DNA of 64,000 bases from Maea johnstoni (taxonomy: Eukaryota; Annelida; Polychaeta; Spionida; Magelonidae), in the NCBI GenBank assembly GCA_963942565.1, contig OZ012696.1:21677462-21741461 (forward strand). Direction: 5' to 3'. Under the pieces are notes generated by a model. It made no database searches, was not told where the DNA came from, and worked only from the letters and a program-made list of their open reading frames with translations. Positions 11,613 to 34,572 of the stretch are shown piece by piece (position 1 is the first letter of the stretch; every line of letters starts with the position of its first letter). Position numbers and translations under genes: made by a program.

Positions 11613-12410
11613 CTGGGCTTAAGCTAAAAGGGCCCTGTACCGTGGGCCTGAGCAGCTGGCAATCTAATAACCAGAAAGGACCATGTGCTTATGTCTACTT
11701 GAATTAGACCCGTTCATATCTGGAAATATCCTTACATTTGTCATATGGACCTTTTAATAATACATTCAAAAATAACTTTGGAACTAAGCATGAATTTGAA
11801 AAAAATTATTCACAAAAAGTTGTAATTTAGTTAGAAGTTTAACGTCTCTCCTTCAATTATATTTGGTAAATTGCTTTAAAGTTAGAGAGAAGACTTAAAT
11901 AGCTAGACTGTTTGGGCGCTACAGGCATGAATTGATTAAACCCACTGTCGGTATGTATGAGCGTTGAGGTATTCAGATCTCATGAGATTTCCTCACCTGA
12001 CTGCCTAAATCCATTTGGTTAAACACTTTCCCTGGCTGCATCTGACTGATTGAGCACCTGGGCTGGCAGTCAGACTCTCCAGAACAAGGGTATTGAACAG
12101 TTCCTTTGATCAGTCATCCCAGTGGTGCCACTATACCAGAACATGAGGCAGCCAGGTGTAAGGCCCCATAATGAGACGAAATACCACAATACGTCAATTT
12201 CTAGCAAATTAAACAAAAAATAAATGCAAATGCTTAGACAAACTAATTAGGATAACACCTATCCCTTTTATAATAGGTACTAGTATCAATAATTGATATT
12301 TGAATACATTAATAACTAATTATTTAAATTTTTTAAAGATTATTTTGGATATATATTTTGATTTCAGGTCTAGGTGAGGCATTTTAAATAGCTTCTTATC
12401 CCTGGTATCT
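11613..12410. other. Intergenic, mostly unassigned
   Basis: Contains a weak family B remnant near 11740-11935; otherwise AT-rich with no feature recognised. Confidence 0.45.
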
Positions 12411-12540
12411 GTGGTAGCATGTGATGAACTGGAGTCGTTTTTGTTTATTTTTTCTTTCCCTTTCTTCAAGCTTCCTCATCCATTGCTCATCAGTCTTCCT
12501 CTAGAGTGTCTAGATGTATGTGATAGGCTGCCAGGTCACA

Positions 12541-14466
12541 TAGCGATGCAGTCAACTGTGCACCCTACCTTAGAGACCACCTGGGTACAAACCTGGGCAT
12601 GGCTCTTGCCACACCCCTTTAGATCACCCAGTAAGGCACACAGGTCTGTAGGAGTGTCAGTCAAGCCTCTAATATACCACAGTCAAACACACCTGTCCTG
12701 AGAGACCATCTGGGTACAAACCTGGGCATGGCTCTTGCCACACCCTCTTAGATCACCCAGTAAGGCACACAGGTCTGTAGGAGTGTCAAGCCTCTAATAT
12801 ACCACAATAAAACACACCTGTCCTGAGAGACCATCTGGGTACAAACCTGGGCATAACTCTTGCCACGCCCCCTTAGATCACCCAGTAAGGCACACAGGTC
12901 TGTAGGAGTGTCAGTCAAGCCTCTAATATACCACAATAATACACACCTGTCCTGAGAGACCATCTGGGTACAAACCTGGGCATGACTCTTGCCACACCCC
13001 CTTAGATCACCCAATAAGGCACACAGGTCTGTAGGAGTGTCAGTTAAGCCTCTAATATACCACAGTAAAACACACCTGTCCTCAGAGACCATCTGGGTAC
13101 AAACCTGGGCATGGCTCTTGCTACGACCCCTTAGATCACCCAGTAAGGCACACAGGTCTGTAGGAGTGCCAGTCAAGCCTCTAATATACCACAGTAAAAC
13201 ACACCTGTCCTAAGAGACCATCTGGGTACAAACCTGGGCATGGCTCTTGCCACACCCCCTTAGATCACCCAGTAAGGCACACAGGTCTGTAGGAGTGCCA
13301 GTCAAGCCTCTAATATACCACAGTAAAACACACCTGTCCTGAGAGACCATCTGGGTACAAACCTGGGCATTGCTCTTGCCACACCCCCTTAGATCACCCA
13401 ATAAGGCACACAGGTCTGTAGGAGTGCCAGTCAAGCCTCTAAGGCCTAAAAGAATAAGTAGTTTGTTTCCTGTAACCCTACCCTAACAAGTTTTTATTCA
13501 AAAAAATCCCTACCCTAAAGTTTTTTCCGCCCTCTCAACTCCCAATCAACGTAAATCATGCATAAAACACAGATTTTTGACCAAAATAATTATGCAAAAA
13601 AATCTTTTTTTACCGACCTACCTACCCTATTTTTTTCCGGAATGTTACAGGAAACAAACAATTTATTTTTTTTGGCCTAATATACCACAGTGAAACACAC
13701 CTGTCCTAAGAGACCATATGGGTACAAACCTACGCATGGCTCTTGCCACACCCCCTTAGATCACCCAGTAAGGCACACAGGTCTGTAGGAGTGCCAGTCA
13801 AGCCTCTAATATACCACAGTAAAACACACCTGTCCTGAGAGACCATCTGGGTACAAACCTTGACATGGCTCTTGCCACACCCCCTTAGATCACCCAGTAA
13901 GGCACACAGGTCTGTAGGAGTGCCAGTCAAGCCTCTTATATACCACAGTGAAACACACCTGTCCTGAGAGACCATCTGGGTACAAACCTGGGCATGACTC
14001 TTGCCACACCCCCTTAGATCACCCAGTAAGGCACACAGGTCTGTAGGAGTGCCAGTCAAGCCTCTAATATACCACAGTGAAACACACCTGTCCTGAGAGA
14101 CCATCTGGGTACAAACCTGGGCATGACTCTTGCCACACCCCCTTAGATCACCCAGTAAGGCACACAGGTCTGTAGGAGTGCCAGTCAAGCCTCTAATATA
14201 CCACAGTAAAACACACCTGTCCTGAGAGTGAGAGACCATCTGGGTACAAACCTGGGCATGGCTCTTGCCACGCCCCCTTAGATCACCCAGTAAGGCACAC
14301 AGGTCTGTAGGAGTGCCAGTCAAGCCTCTAATATACCACAGTGAAACACACCTGTCCTAAGAGACCATCTGGGTACAAACCTGGGCATTGCTCTTGCCAC
14401 ACGGTCACCCCCTTAGATCACCCAGTAAGGCACACAGGTCTGTAGGAGTGTCAGTCAAGCCTCTAA
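12541..14466. repeat. 129-bp minisatellite, about 13 units
   Basis: Units contain CATCTGGGTACAAACCTGGG, CACCCAGTAAGGCACACAGG and CAAGCCTCTAATATACCAC. The period is 129 (one unit of 125), a multiple of three, so it stays open in frames on both strands (43-residue period). A Harbinger-like MITE splits one unit at 13443. Confidence 0.95.
13443..13677 (+). mobile_element. Harbinger-like MITE, family P, inserted in the 129-bp array
   Basis: The surrounding repeat units give the empty site directly (CCTCTAATATACC). The filled site is CCTCTAA, element, TAATATACC, which proves a 3-bp TAA duplication and element ends GGCC...GGCC. Confidence 0.95.
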
Positions 14467-14582
14467 TCAAACACTGCTACAACTGTATGAATCTCAATGA
14501 AGGGCGACATTCATGTATTATGTATCACCTGAATAATGTGTATATTTGAGTTAGTCACACTTGCAACCATGTGTCAAGTCCT

Positions 14583-14822
14583 TAACATGTTCATGCCCGT
14601 GGCAGCTAAAATCACCTGACTATTTTGTTGATGTCTCTTCAACTATTAAAAGCAATTTCCAGAAAATATTTCAAGGAGTGAGGTTCTCCAGAACTCCATC
14701 TACAACTCCCCTCCAAACATTTTGCAAATATATGCTGAATTCCTAAGTTATTTTCATTGAGGTATCACAGGCTTCACAGCCCAGATGACACTTGTCAAGA
14801 TCTCCAGGCATGAAAGGGTTAA
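14583..14822 (+). mobile_element. TTAA-target MITE, family B
   Basis: TTAACATGTTCATGCCCGTG ... CCAGGCATGAAAGGGTTAA. Confidence 0.82.
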
Positions 14823-15445
14823 TTCATACACATTTATAAGAAACACCTGTACATTACGAGGAGCCACAAAATACTTTGAAGGTCCTTTTTAAAGGTTCAC
14901 TTAATTAAAAAATATCTAAATACGACAGCTATTTTAAGTCAGAGGATTTTAAGAACACCTGTTTAAACAACTTGTTTAAAGAGATCTGCTTTATGAGGAA
15001 ATAATCAGGTAATCAGAACAGCAGAAAGTTAGATAATAAAGCGGAAACTTTCCAGAGATTCCTTTCCCAAACAAATGACAACAATACGTATGTAAAGTGT
15101 GCATCAGATACATACTGCAGGGGTATATTGCCCAAATCGTTTCTATAATACCCAATGGCTAGTTTATTCCTTTGGACATTCATTTATCATAGTTCTTCAT
15201 GATGCTGACGTTCTTGGCACCCCTGGCATACTGATTTCTGAGCCCCACTTATTTCAAGCCCCGCGTTGGATGTCATGCCAAGATGCAGCATGATGTGAAA
15301 ACTGTGGTGTTGGGAATGAGTCACACAGCCTTGGGTTACAGTTGTCACAATGTGCCACTGTACCTACACAGGCTCTTATGGAAACTGCAAACTTGTAGCC
15401 ATAAGTCAGAGTTGACCATAAAAGGTTCAAAGCAGGAGATCCAAC

Positions 15446-15765
15446 CAAGGTCTTAGCTAGCAGGGTGTCAGGGTGTTTTTTTGGCACCCTGGTCCACGAA
15501 AGATACCTATTTTGGGGGGAAAAGACACCCTATCATTTAGTCAGAAATTTTTGAAAATACTAATTACAAGTAGATAATTATAAAAGTTTAATACTTAAAT
15601 GATAACTAAAAGATTTGTTGAAGAAATAAAGCACATAATTACATGATTTTTCAATGTATATGGTCAGTATGATGACTTTTTTTTTTCAGTGAGGGGTTTG
15701 GACACCCTGCCTTCTTGAAACCCCATTTTGGACACCCAGTTATAAAAATCCTGGCTAAGACCCTG
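15446..15765 (+). mobile_element. hAT-type MITE, family H, diverged
   Basis: CAAGGTCTTAGC ... GGCTAAGACCCTG. The interior is diverged and the flanking duplication decayed. Confidence 0.75.
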
Positions 15766-16038
15766 GACCGTCCAGCAACATGTAAATGTAATGAGGCTAA
15801 TTAAATTAATGAAAATACAGCTTTCAAAACATATACTTCTATTGTAGCTGCTGAAGATCAGTCAAAGAATACCTGGTACAGGTAGTACTACCAGATTTTG
15901 ATAAATTGCAAAATCCTGGCTAGGACCCTGATCCTCCTTCTGAGAAAAAAAAAAGACTAAGAGATGCTCAGAACTTCACTCGGCACTGGCAGGTGCTGGA
16001 AGGGGGCCTTCGCAGATGAGGCATGTCTAGAACACCTT

Positions 16039-16052
16039 GTTTCCATGGCAAC
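16039..16052. promoter_or_regulatory. RFX X-box
   Basis: GTTTCCATGGCAAC is an imperfect palindrome that fits the RFX consensus at every constrained position. It lies in a 250-bp stretch (15970-16260) without recognised repeats. Confidence 0.5.
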
Positions 16053-16266
16053 CAGGAGATGAGTTGCCCGGTGATCCTCATCAGCAGAGAGCTGGGATTA
16101 GAGTGTTTGCACGAGGTTGAGGCTGTGCAGGAGGAAAATGTCATTCACCGGCAATGCCTTTTGTGACCCAGATAAGGGTTTTTCTCTTGCAGAGGCACTC
16201 AGATACAAAAAGTTGTTTTTAATTGTGTCATATGATTTTGCTGATTTTGATATGGCACTTACAACT

Positions 16267-16380
16267 CAGGGTTCGACTTTCCTAGGGGCATGCCCCTAGA
16301 TTTTGCTGTGGGCCCCTAGTTTTTTTCAGACTAGGGGCCCAAAAGACCTTTTCAGGCCCCTAGCCCAGTGTCAGACCCTG
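16267..16380 (-). mobile_element. 5-bp-TSD element, family F2, internally shortened
   Basis: Starts CAGGGTTCGACTTTCC and ends GTGTCAGACCCTG; flanks CAACT and CAACC. Confidence 0.85.
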
Positions 16381-16410
16381 CAACCACATATAATTAAACA
16401 ATAAAAGAAG

Positions 16411-16739
16411 TGTGTTAGGCAGGATTTAGAAACTGGAAGCCCATTATAGTATTTGCACTTGTAAAGATTATTTTGGCATCCTATTGTTCAAGGGAGACTA
16501 CAATTATATAGACAAATATTAACTATAAACTTAACATGTATTTACTTAAGATTTACCTTACCTAATAGCATTGTACAATGTCATTGCAAATTGCGTTGAG
16601 ATGAAAATTGATTATATGCTTGAAATTGGCATTTTTTTCAAACATTCTTCACCCCAAAAATTAGGGCCTCTAAGGTGGGTACTTTAGAGGGTTTGGGTGT
16701 CAAAATGATGCCCAGATGCCCTGCTGACTAAAACCCTGA
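16411..16739 (-). mobile_element. hAT-type MITE, family H, minus orientation, old
   Basis: Reads in reverse: the left part resembles the right end (AGGATTTAGAAACTGG) and the right part the left end (GCCCTGCTGACTAAAACCCTG). Boundaries are approximate. Confidence 0.65.
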
Positions 16740-18300
16740 CTGAAGGGGAGATCCAGTTCATTATTCTGCAGAAACGTAATGAGGCTGTCATGGTATATGT
16801 GTCAACCTATTAATTAATCTGTTGAGTGATTTATGATCTAATATTGCCATTTACCAGTAAATGATAATATGCCACAATACAACCACATAAATATATTATT
16901 TTGCAATGGACTAAGCAACAAAATGTGTGGTAAAAGTGAGAGTGCTTTTAAAAATAATGACTGAAACAATTCTATGATTAATCAAAAGAGGAAGTGCACT
17001 GCCACATTTAAAATGCCATAACATTTTATAATGCTTTTATTAGTTAAAACAACAAACTTCATGCCTATTGGAGTATTGACAAAATTTGAAAGAAAAGTTA
17101 ATTGTTCTGCCAGGCAGTGCCAGCTACTTTTAAGACATATGGAAAGTAAATTACAAGCCATTCCACCCACCCACTTAGAATTGAATCTAAGCTAGCTTAG
17201 CTTGGAAAAAAACTGTATTTTCCCCAGACAAAACTTCATTCTTCTATCAGTATACTATAGAGTGCTCACAAATGAATGGTATCCACTATCCAGAGGGTGA
17301 AGTTAACTTTGAGTAGTTCCAGTGTAGCAGGGTCAGTGAGCACTGATTTACACTGAGGAAACGATTAATTAGGTGGGAAGTGAACTTGTCAAGCAATGCT
17401 GCACTTGAGGTCAGGGTTGCCAATCTGAGCCATATGTACAACTAAGGTCTATGTACAAGCTCCAACCCTAAATGGGCAAGATACACTCCATTAAATATAT
17501 ATATGAAAGTTATTTGTTATAAATCGTTTTTTATGCAATGCAAGTTTGCTTTTTTTTCGTCATGTTTCAGGCCCTATATGTCCACAAATTACCACTTTAT
17601 CAAATTACTCTCTAGATGTTTACAATAGATTGCACAGAATATTTATATTAAAATCTTCAATATATTTTGAATTAATAAATGTTTTGCAATATTCTTCAAA
17701 TGGCCCAAGACAAATGGGGCACCTATCAATCAAAAAAATTACAAAGAGATATATCTAATCGAGTCTTATCAAATATTTATTTACAAGTAATAAATACAAA
17801 ATGTAGAGCACAGCAAAAATCAAACATGTTAATTTATTAGTCAAGCTGCTACTGAAACATGGAATTTTCTTTTCCTGTTCTTTTTATTTCTTTATTTTAG
17901 TGGTTTGCATGTCTGGTCCCAAAATAGTTTTCACTAAATGTTTACTCTTTAGTTTAGAACATGGGAGCTTGGCACCAAACCAATCATGCCTATTTCCAAA
18001 ATGATAAGTACATTTGATGTTTTTGAAAACTTAACACAAAAAATCTAAAATCAAGGCAATTAACATTGCAACAGACAACTGTACGAAGCCCATTTTGGGA
18101 ACCAAATCAAATAACAAAAGGTGCGTTCTGCAGAACATTTCGAAACACAGCACCTAGGGGGATTGTCTCACGGATTGTGTTGACATACATAATGGGTGAC
18201 CATTCTGACCATAACTAGAGAAAGGATTCCTGCTATATGTAGCGAAATGATGTTTTGATACTTTTGATATGGAGTTATTGTTTTCCAAACACAAAAGGTG
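16740..18300. other. Intergenic, nothing recognised
   Basis: AT-rich single-copy-looking sequence. No exon with splice sites or similarity to a known protein was found in either strand. Confidence 0.45.
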
Positions 18301-18303
18301 ATC

Positions 18304-18325
18304 GGGGGGGGGGGGGGGGGGGGGG
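18304..18325. repeat. Homopolymer of about 22 G
   Basis: Uninterrupted G run. Run lengths of this kind are prone to sequencing error. Confidence 0.95.
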
Positions 18326-18554
18326 TATAAGTAGACACCCTAAATACTCTTTACCTGTTACCTGTATCTAACATATTAATGACACCCATATCTCATTTTG
18401 GGTCTTGCATTTGTTTTGAAAATCCCTATTAACATAACATAATTCAAATAAGGCAAAGAAACAGATTACGCTGATAGCAACGTGTGTCAGGTTGCAATTA
18501 GCTTAATGCAACAAAATGCAGTACATGTACAGAATACATAACCAAATTCTTTTT

Positions 18555-19055
18555 TGGAATATTTCAAAAAAATATTTATTAAACAAAAAAACAGTAAACA
18601 GGTATTACATGATTGTCACTTCTATTTCTTTGCATATTTTCTTTGCAAAGCTCATTATGCTCCATATATTTTTCAATTCGTCTCCTGAGTAAGAGCATGT
18701 GACCAGAAATAAGGGAACCAGGTGTAAATGTAATCAGTACCCAAGTGATTATTGTACCAGCTCTGCAGTACACAGCACCTGTAACATGACATTTTTCAAC
18801 ATCACAGCAACTGTTGAGCTGAAATTCCTGCACATAACATGATGTTCAAAGAGATATTCTTACCTCATCCGTCAGCTGCTGTATCACCATCTTCAAAGAA
18901 TCGAGTCCACACTTCAGAAACATTGAGATAATTGTAGGAATCGACTGTATAAGGTGAACTGCCCTTGAAATGTGTAAATCAACTAGGAACCTTTGCCGCC
19001 ATGTCAGAATGAAACACAAGTATGTGGTTGGTTGGAACGCGTCACGTGACTTCAC
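18555..19055 (-). CDS. Doubtful short minus-strand transcript, unknown product
   Basis: I do not recognise a protein here. An open segment from 19055 down to about 18847 ends in QQLTDE exactly at a consensus donor (gtaaga). A second open segment, 18833-18579, contains a hydrophobic stretch (GTIITWVLITFTPG) and its stop codon overlaps an AATAAA polyadenylation signal at 18580-18575. The gap between the segments is only about 36 nt, too short for a normal intron, so the two may not belong together. The E-box at 19041-19050 would fall inside the reading frame if the first ATG were used, which argues for a later start. A YY1-type ATGGCGGC at 19002 opens only a 7-codon frame. It could equally be a non-coding promoter-divergent RNA. 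Confidence 0.22.
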
Positions 19056-19075
19056 GAGACTTCATTGGGAAGTCG
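18994..19075. promoter_or_regulatory. Candidate bidirectional promoter: E-box, CCAAT and YY1-like sites
   Basis: GTCACGTGAC, a perfect palindromic E-box of the USF/TFE/MLX type, is at 19041-19050. An inverted CCAAT box (ATTGG) is at 19064-19068. A YY1-like site on the minus strand (ACATGGCGGC) covers 18995-19004. They lie between a minus-strand open segment with a donor (18847-19055) and the putative COASY 5' exon. Divergent transcription is inferred from this layout. Confidence 0.5.
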
Positions 19076-19084
19076 CTGTCAAGT

Positions 19085-19170
19085 GCGTCTGCTCGATCAC
19101 ACCGGCCTCATTCTAAGGGTATTTTCCCCAGTAAAAGTCCGTTTTTCGCTGGACCAGATGCTTGACAGTG
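19085..19170 (+). other. COASY: Probable 5' UTR exon of COASY
   Basis: A CG-richer stretch ends at 19170, directly before a good donor (gtaaga). The next acceptor on this strand, after a pyrimidine tract at 21121-21140, opens the first coding exon 27 nt before the ATG. The segment lies just downstream of E-box and CCAAT motifs. The transcription start is not visible, so the left edge is a guess. Confidence 0.45.
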
Positions 19171-20582
19171 GTAAGATATATAAGAACCACTAATGTAGGA
19201 CACACAAAAAGTCAAAATTGTGGGTTGCTCTTGATTTTAAGGTAAATAAGCTATTGAGAAGTCTTGGAATCTCAGGTTTTCTACATGGAGGCGTTTTGCT
19301 GCCTCGCACCGTTTTATGTTCAGGAAGGTGTGCAGTCTCATGTCTAGAAACTACAACTTGACAACTCTTTTCAGGCGGCACAATTGATATAGATTGGCTA
19401 TCCTTACACGTATAGATTAAATAAAGAGTGATCAATTTGTTGTGAATTGATGATTGATATATTGAAGAAGCTACTTTTCACCACAACCATTTGGTTTGAG
19501 CATAAAAAACGCACCCTAGGCATGTGAACCACATTATGAAAGGGTAAACCTTGAACCCCCTCATCTCTGAGGTTTTGGTAGGGGCATATCTATGGGCCTT
19601 AAAAGTGTTTGAATACTTCACTCCTTTGTTGACTATACATTGCATTGTTCCAAAGCACAGGCACTTGTTTGCAATTGGATTTGGCCTGGAAAGACCCATT
19701 ATTATTAATAATAAATTATTAATAATGATGTTAATAATCTTTATGTTATGAGGGTAAAACAAACATGCAAGATTTCGTCTTCCTTGTGGCCCCTCTGGCC
19801 TTAAAAGTCATGCAGCAGCCAAACATCAACCAATAGGCCACCTCAAATTATATACCGTAAATTCTCGGAAATCTCGGCTGCCCTAGGAATCTCGGCCACT
19901 ATAATTCATCTACAAAATAATAACTGGGGAATTTCGCCCACCCCCGATCCATCCAAGGACACATTTCACCAAATATCGACCACCAAGTAAATTTCATTGA
20001 TATAAGAAAAAAAACATTTAGATTTCCAAAGTTTGCGATTGATTTTAGATTATAAACGATCGTTTCTAGTGCCCATAACCGCCAAAATACGATCATTGCG
20101 AAACCGAAAGTAGGTATTGTACACCCAATTCATTGCTCCCCTAAGTAATACAAGCTGGCGCCATAGATTGATACAATTCTCAATCTTGTAAAATGATTAT
20201 TTATTGTTCTAGAACTTGATTAGCAGTGCTACAATAAGCCAGTCTGTTAGATATTGGGGATCATATCACATTTAAATGATATAATGTCTAGCTTCGGAAA
20301 GATAAAAAGTTGGATAATGCTAAGTCATGTGAATAAAGGTTCATTGTCATTTTAACCATAAATGTCAGATTTTAAGATTGTCTAGTAATCATTTTAAGAT
20401 AAATATTCAAAAAATAAATCATGCAAAAATAGACAAATGTTTGGAGGGATTCTCATTAAGTGACTTAATAAGTTAATATGATGACTAAGTTTTGAAACCG
20501 TTATGAGTATTTTCATGTTTAGCTTATAAGTGTTGTCAATAACATTCAAAAGGCGCAAGTTGACATTAAAGGCTATCAAGAA

Positions 20583-20950
20583 CAGGGCTCTACGGTCCCC
20601 AGAAGGGCCAGGTAGGTTGGCGGGGCTACCTGAGCCCAAAATCAGGTAGTCCCGCCAGCATTTTAGGTAGTCCCGCCATTTATTCCAAAAAGGCAAAAAG
20701 GTTCTTTTTCCCCTTTTCATGTTAGTAATGGTACTTATGCTTTTTCCTTCTATTTTTAAGGTTGCATGCTAAAAGGAATGCTATATTTTTCTTTTTTTCG
20801 CTACCATTTTGTTGGATTTTAGTGGGGAACTTCCCCAGGATTCAGGTAGTCCAGCGGGACTACCTGAATCCAACTTTAGGTAGCCCGACAGGGCTGTTTT
20901 TGGAATTCAGATCTCCCGGGAGATGTGACTATGCTATATGTTGAGCCCTG
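20583..20950 (+). mobile_element. 5-bp-TSD element, family F3
   Basis: CAGGGCTCTACGG ... GTTGAGCCCTG, duplication AAGAA on both sides. The interior has repeated CAGGTAGTCC/GGACTACCTG motifs forming hairpins. It lies between the COASY 5' exon and the first coding exon. Confidence 0.87.
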
Positions 20951-21167
20951 AAGAATTATCTTGTTCGTGGGTTGTTCATAGATTAAGGCTAGATTCAATG
21001 CATTCATCGCACGTTTTAAAGGAAAATAGATGAAAAAAAATTGAGATATATGTAGCTTGAAAAAAGCTTGAACTCGGTATTTATGTTAACTGTGCATAGT
21101 TCCTGTGTTAAACTTAATTCTTACTTTTTTGTTTTTACAGCTGGCAGTTCCTAGTTGTGGGATAGCA

Positions 21168-31692
<10,525 letters not shown>

Positions 31693-31889
31693 TTATAAAC
31701 AAGACGTGATTTGTGCCATAGTTACCACTCTATCACTACCCAGGAGGCTGGTTGGCGATTTACTCATCACTTCAACATGACAAGTCCTTCCAAGTCTCCA
31801 CTGTGTGAAATGTGTGAGCTTAGATGAATAGACACATGGATTTGTCGCAACAGGCCAATTGCCATAGGACCCATTACAGAGCCCTGGAC

Positions 31890-32015
31890 ACAACTAATCT
31901 TGCCGAATCTAGTCTCAGTGTGACGTCACTAGGAGACAAAGACCAATAAGGGCTCTCGTATCGTTAACATTTCAGAGAAAGTTGCTCACCAACATGCGCA
32001 GAACACACCTCTTGA
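31890..32015 (+). repeat. Repeat containing a CRE and CCAAT box, in COASY 3' region
   Basis: Contains GTGTGACGTCACTAGGAGAC, then AGACCAATAAGGGCTC and CATGCGCAGAAC. The reverse complement occurs at 42995-43115. Confidence 0.8.
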
Positions 32016-32019
32016 CCAA

Positions 32020-33187
32020 CATCCGGTCTATTTGTTGTAGCCAGGCTGTTAAGCGAGACCTGCTGGTTGCGTATCCGGTGGATCAACATTTGTGGTGTAA
32101 GGGATGTTTTCAATCATGATAAAACATGACCTGATTCAAATTATCAAAGGAGATGAAAAAGATCTTTGCTTGGTATGTGTGTATGGAAAGAGAGAGAGGA
32201 GGGGATTGGCGAACTTTAAATCACTTTATGCATATGCATCTGCTGTGAAGGAAGAATTTCAACCAGTTCAACTATTAGTGCTTATACAACAAAATTACCT
32301 ATAAATGGCTATAATAGGTGATTATAGGCAGGCAATTAATTATATTATCGGGTAAATCATCCCCTATTAAGGACTGACAATGATTTAAGATTATTTATGA
32401 ATTGACACTTTTCATGCAAACTTTAATCTACTTAAATATTTACACACTATTTGTATGGTTAAGGACTTTATTAAATGTGAGAATTATGTACTGAGATGTA
32501 TTAGAATAGTTTATGAAAATTATACATATTGGATTATTGCTTCACAATACAGATGTAGGATATGTCTTCAGAAATTGGCTAAAAACTTTGTTTTTTGTAG
32601 ATGGCTTGATTGCCTTAAGGGACCTGCCCCGATGGCCTTGTGGTCTACAGTGTTGCCACTGACTGCTAGCTGTGAAATGTTAAATTGATAGCATGAACAT
32701 ATCATTTGAAATTGTTATATCCATTGCTGTACTATTAGAAATAATCTTTGTATACAAAAAAATCATTATTTTGAGCAAGGTTTTATGTACTTGAAGCATT
32801 AAGATAAAATCATGACAAAATCTTTGTTGCAGTTTTATTAGAAAGTTAGGCGTCTCACAGTTACAGTGTTGACATTAAGGTCTATCAGAGCTGAGTTACA
32901 GATGAATAAACCTCAATTATAACAATTTCAATCCTCTTTTTTCTCTTTCTGACTTGCATGTTTCAAGCAATACATTGTATTTGGCAGGTAAAGTTGTTGC
33001 AAGTTGAATGCATCACCTCTCAAATTTGATTTGAATCCAGGCTGGGGCATGTGAGAAGGTTGCCAGTCACTTGGGGTGTCAGTTTTTTTCGTCGGATAGT
33101 TTGGTTTCCTCCAACACTTACAACTGGCTAGTCACAGAGTGGACTAAATATGGCAGAAAAAAGTGACAAATCAAAATTTTCCTTATA
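32020..33187. other. COASY 3' flank, no further gene seen
   Basis: Possible 3' UTR up to about 32.9 kb. The frames at 32104-32304 and 32455-32688 have no recognisable similarity. Confidence 0.45.
32905..32910 (+). promoter_or_regulatory. COASY: Possible COASY polyadenylation signal
   Basis: This is the first AATAAA on the plus strand that I see downstream of the COASY stop (31690-31692). It implies a 3' UTR of about 1.2 kb. An ATTAAA at 32469 is an alternative. Confidence 0.3.
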
Positions 33188-33362
33188 CAGGTGAACTTGG
33201 ATATGACGGACCACTGTACGACAGATTTTTGCATATGACGGACGATATGCTTGGTCCCAGTCCGATGCATATCAAGTATTCGTCATATGTATACGACAGA
33301 TTTTGCATATGACGGACCAATTTTCCTGGTACCATTGAGTCCATCATATCCAAGTTCACCTG
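33188..33362 (+). mobile_element. TA-target MITE (CAGGTGAACTTGG ends)
   Basis: The inverted repeats CAGGTGAACTTGGATATGAC occupy much of the element. TA on both sides. Confidence 0.9.
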
Positions 33363-34049
33363 TATTAAACTTAAATTCGTCATATTATCAATTAGTTATT
33401 GAATTTCAGGTTTATGTTTACACACTTTTCACAGTCAAAACCTATTTGTGCTCTAAAATATTAAGGTGATATGCAGGCCATTTTGCTCTGGAAATGTTCC
33501 CAGTTGGAGCACTTCTTACATATTATCATTTCATTTGTATCATTTTCATTTGATTTACTTTTTTCACTCTTTTTGATCATATATTCTTTCCCTCTCTGTT
33601 CCTTCTGAGCAATTCTTTCCCTACAATATTCTGTCTCCCTCCTGGTTAACTTTGATTTTTATCTTCCATATCTTTTATTCACCGAAATCTATCCAAGTCC
33701 AGGGCCCATCTTATGATTTTCTCATCCCCCTAGGTTTGTCTTTTGCAGGCACTCACTGATAAAAGTACTTGCCCCAACAAGTGAATTAAAAAAGGGCTTT
33801 GGAGCAAGTACATTATAGTTTACACTTGGGCAATCTGATTTTATGAACACTACACATGTTTTTATAGAAAATGGCATAAATACCCAGAAATCTGGAAACA
33901 TTGCAACAAAACTAAAAAGAAAATGGTTTTCAATTATTGAATCCAAATGTGATAAGTCCAAGAATTAATGCAGGTAAAGCTATAAAAATAGCAATCCCAA
34001 TTCTACTGGATCAAAACACTAAATTAAAGTTCTGGGGTAGATTGAAATA

Positions 34050-34226
34050 CAGGTGAACTTGGATATGACAGACTCAATGGGACCAGGAAAATTGATCTGT
34101 CATATGCAAAATCCATCATATACATCTGACACATACTTGATATGCAAGGAACTGGGACCAAGCATATCGTCTCCGTCATAGACAAAAGTCTGTCATACAG
34201 TGGTCCGTCATATCCAAGTTCGCCTG
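34050..34226 (+). mobile_element. TA-target MITE (CAGGTGAACTTGG ends)
   Basis: Second copy of the family at 33188, TA flanks; interior in opposite orientation. Confidence 0.9.
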
Positions 34227-34359
34227 TATACCTAAATTCATAAATGACCTTTCAAGGATGATGTGTGTGTGTCTGTGTGCAGTTTTACATTCATAATGGA
34301 CAATCAGATCCTGGTTGCATAAAATAACCTCGGCGGCTAAGGAATCTCTCAAGCTTTTC

Positions 34360-34572
34360 TTAACTCTTCCAATGCTAAGGCTACTTTCGTCCAAAGCACA
34401 AGAATGCAAAGATTTCTGAAAACCATCTAAACCCTGTAATAGTTGAGTCATTGGATAGCCCTCATAGAGTACTCTCAGATGAGTACCGATATGCCAGGGT
34501 TTCAGTGATTTTACCGGATTTTTGCATTATTTTGTATTGGCCAATTTAGCCACCAACAGCATAAGGGTTAAA
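34360..34572 (-). mobile_element. TTAA-target MITE, family A
   Basis: CTTAACTCTTCCAATGCTAA ... CAGCATAAGGGTTAA. Its right TTAA is shared with the family B copy that starts at 34567. Confidence 0.82.

Noticed and set aside
12748-14323. Long minus-strand open frames with a 43-residue repeat
   Set aside because: The unit is 129 bp, so any stop-free frame stays open through the array. Plus-strand frames are open too, and no start, splice or family evidence exists.
16117-16299. Open frame starting MRLCRRKMSFTG
   Set aside because: Its end runs into the F2 element at 16267, and no family or splice support was found.
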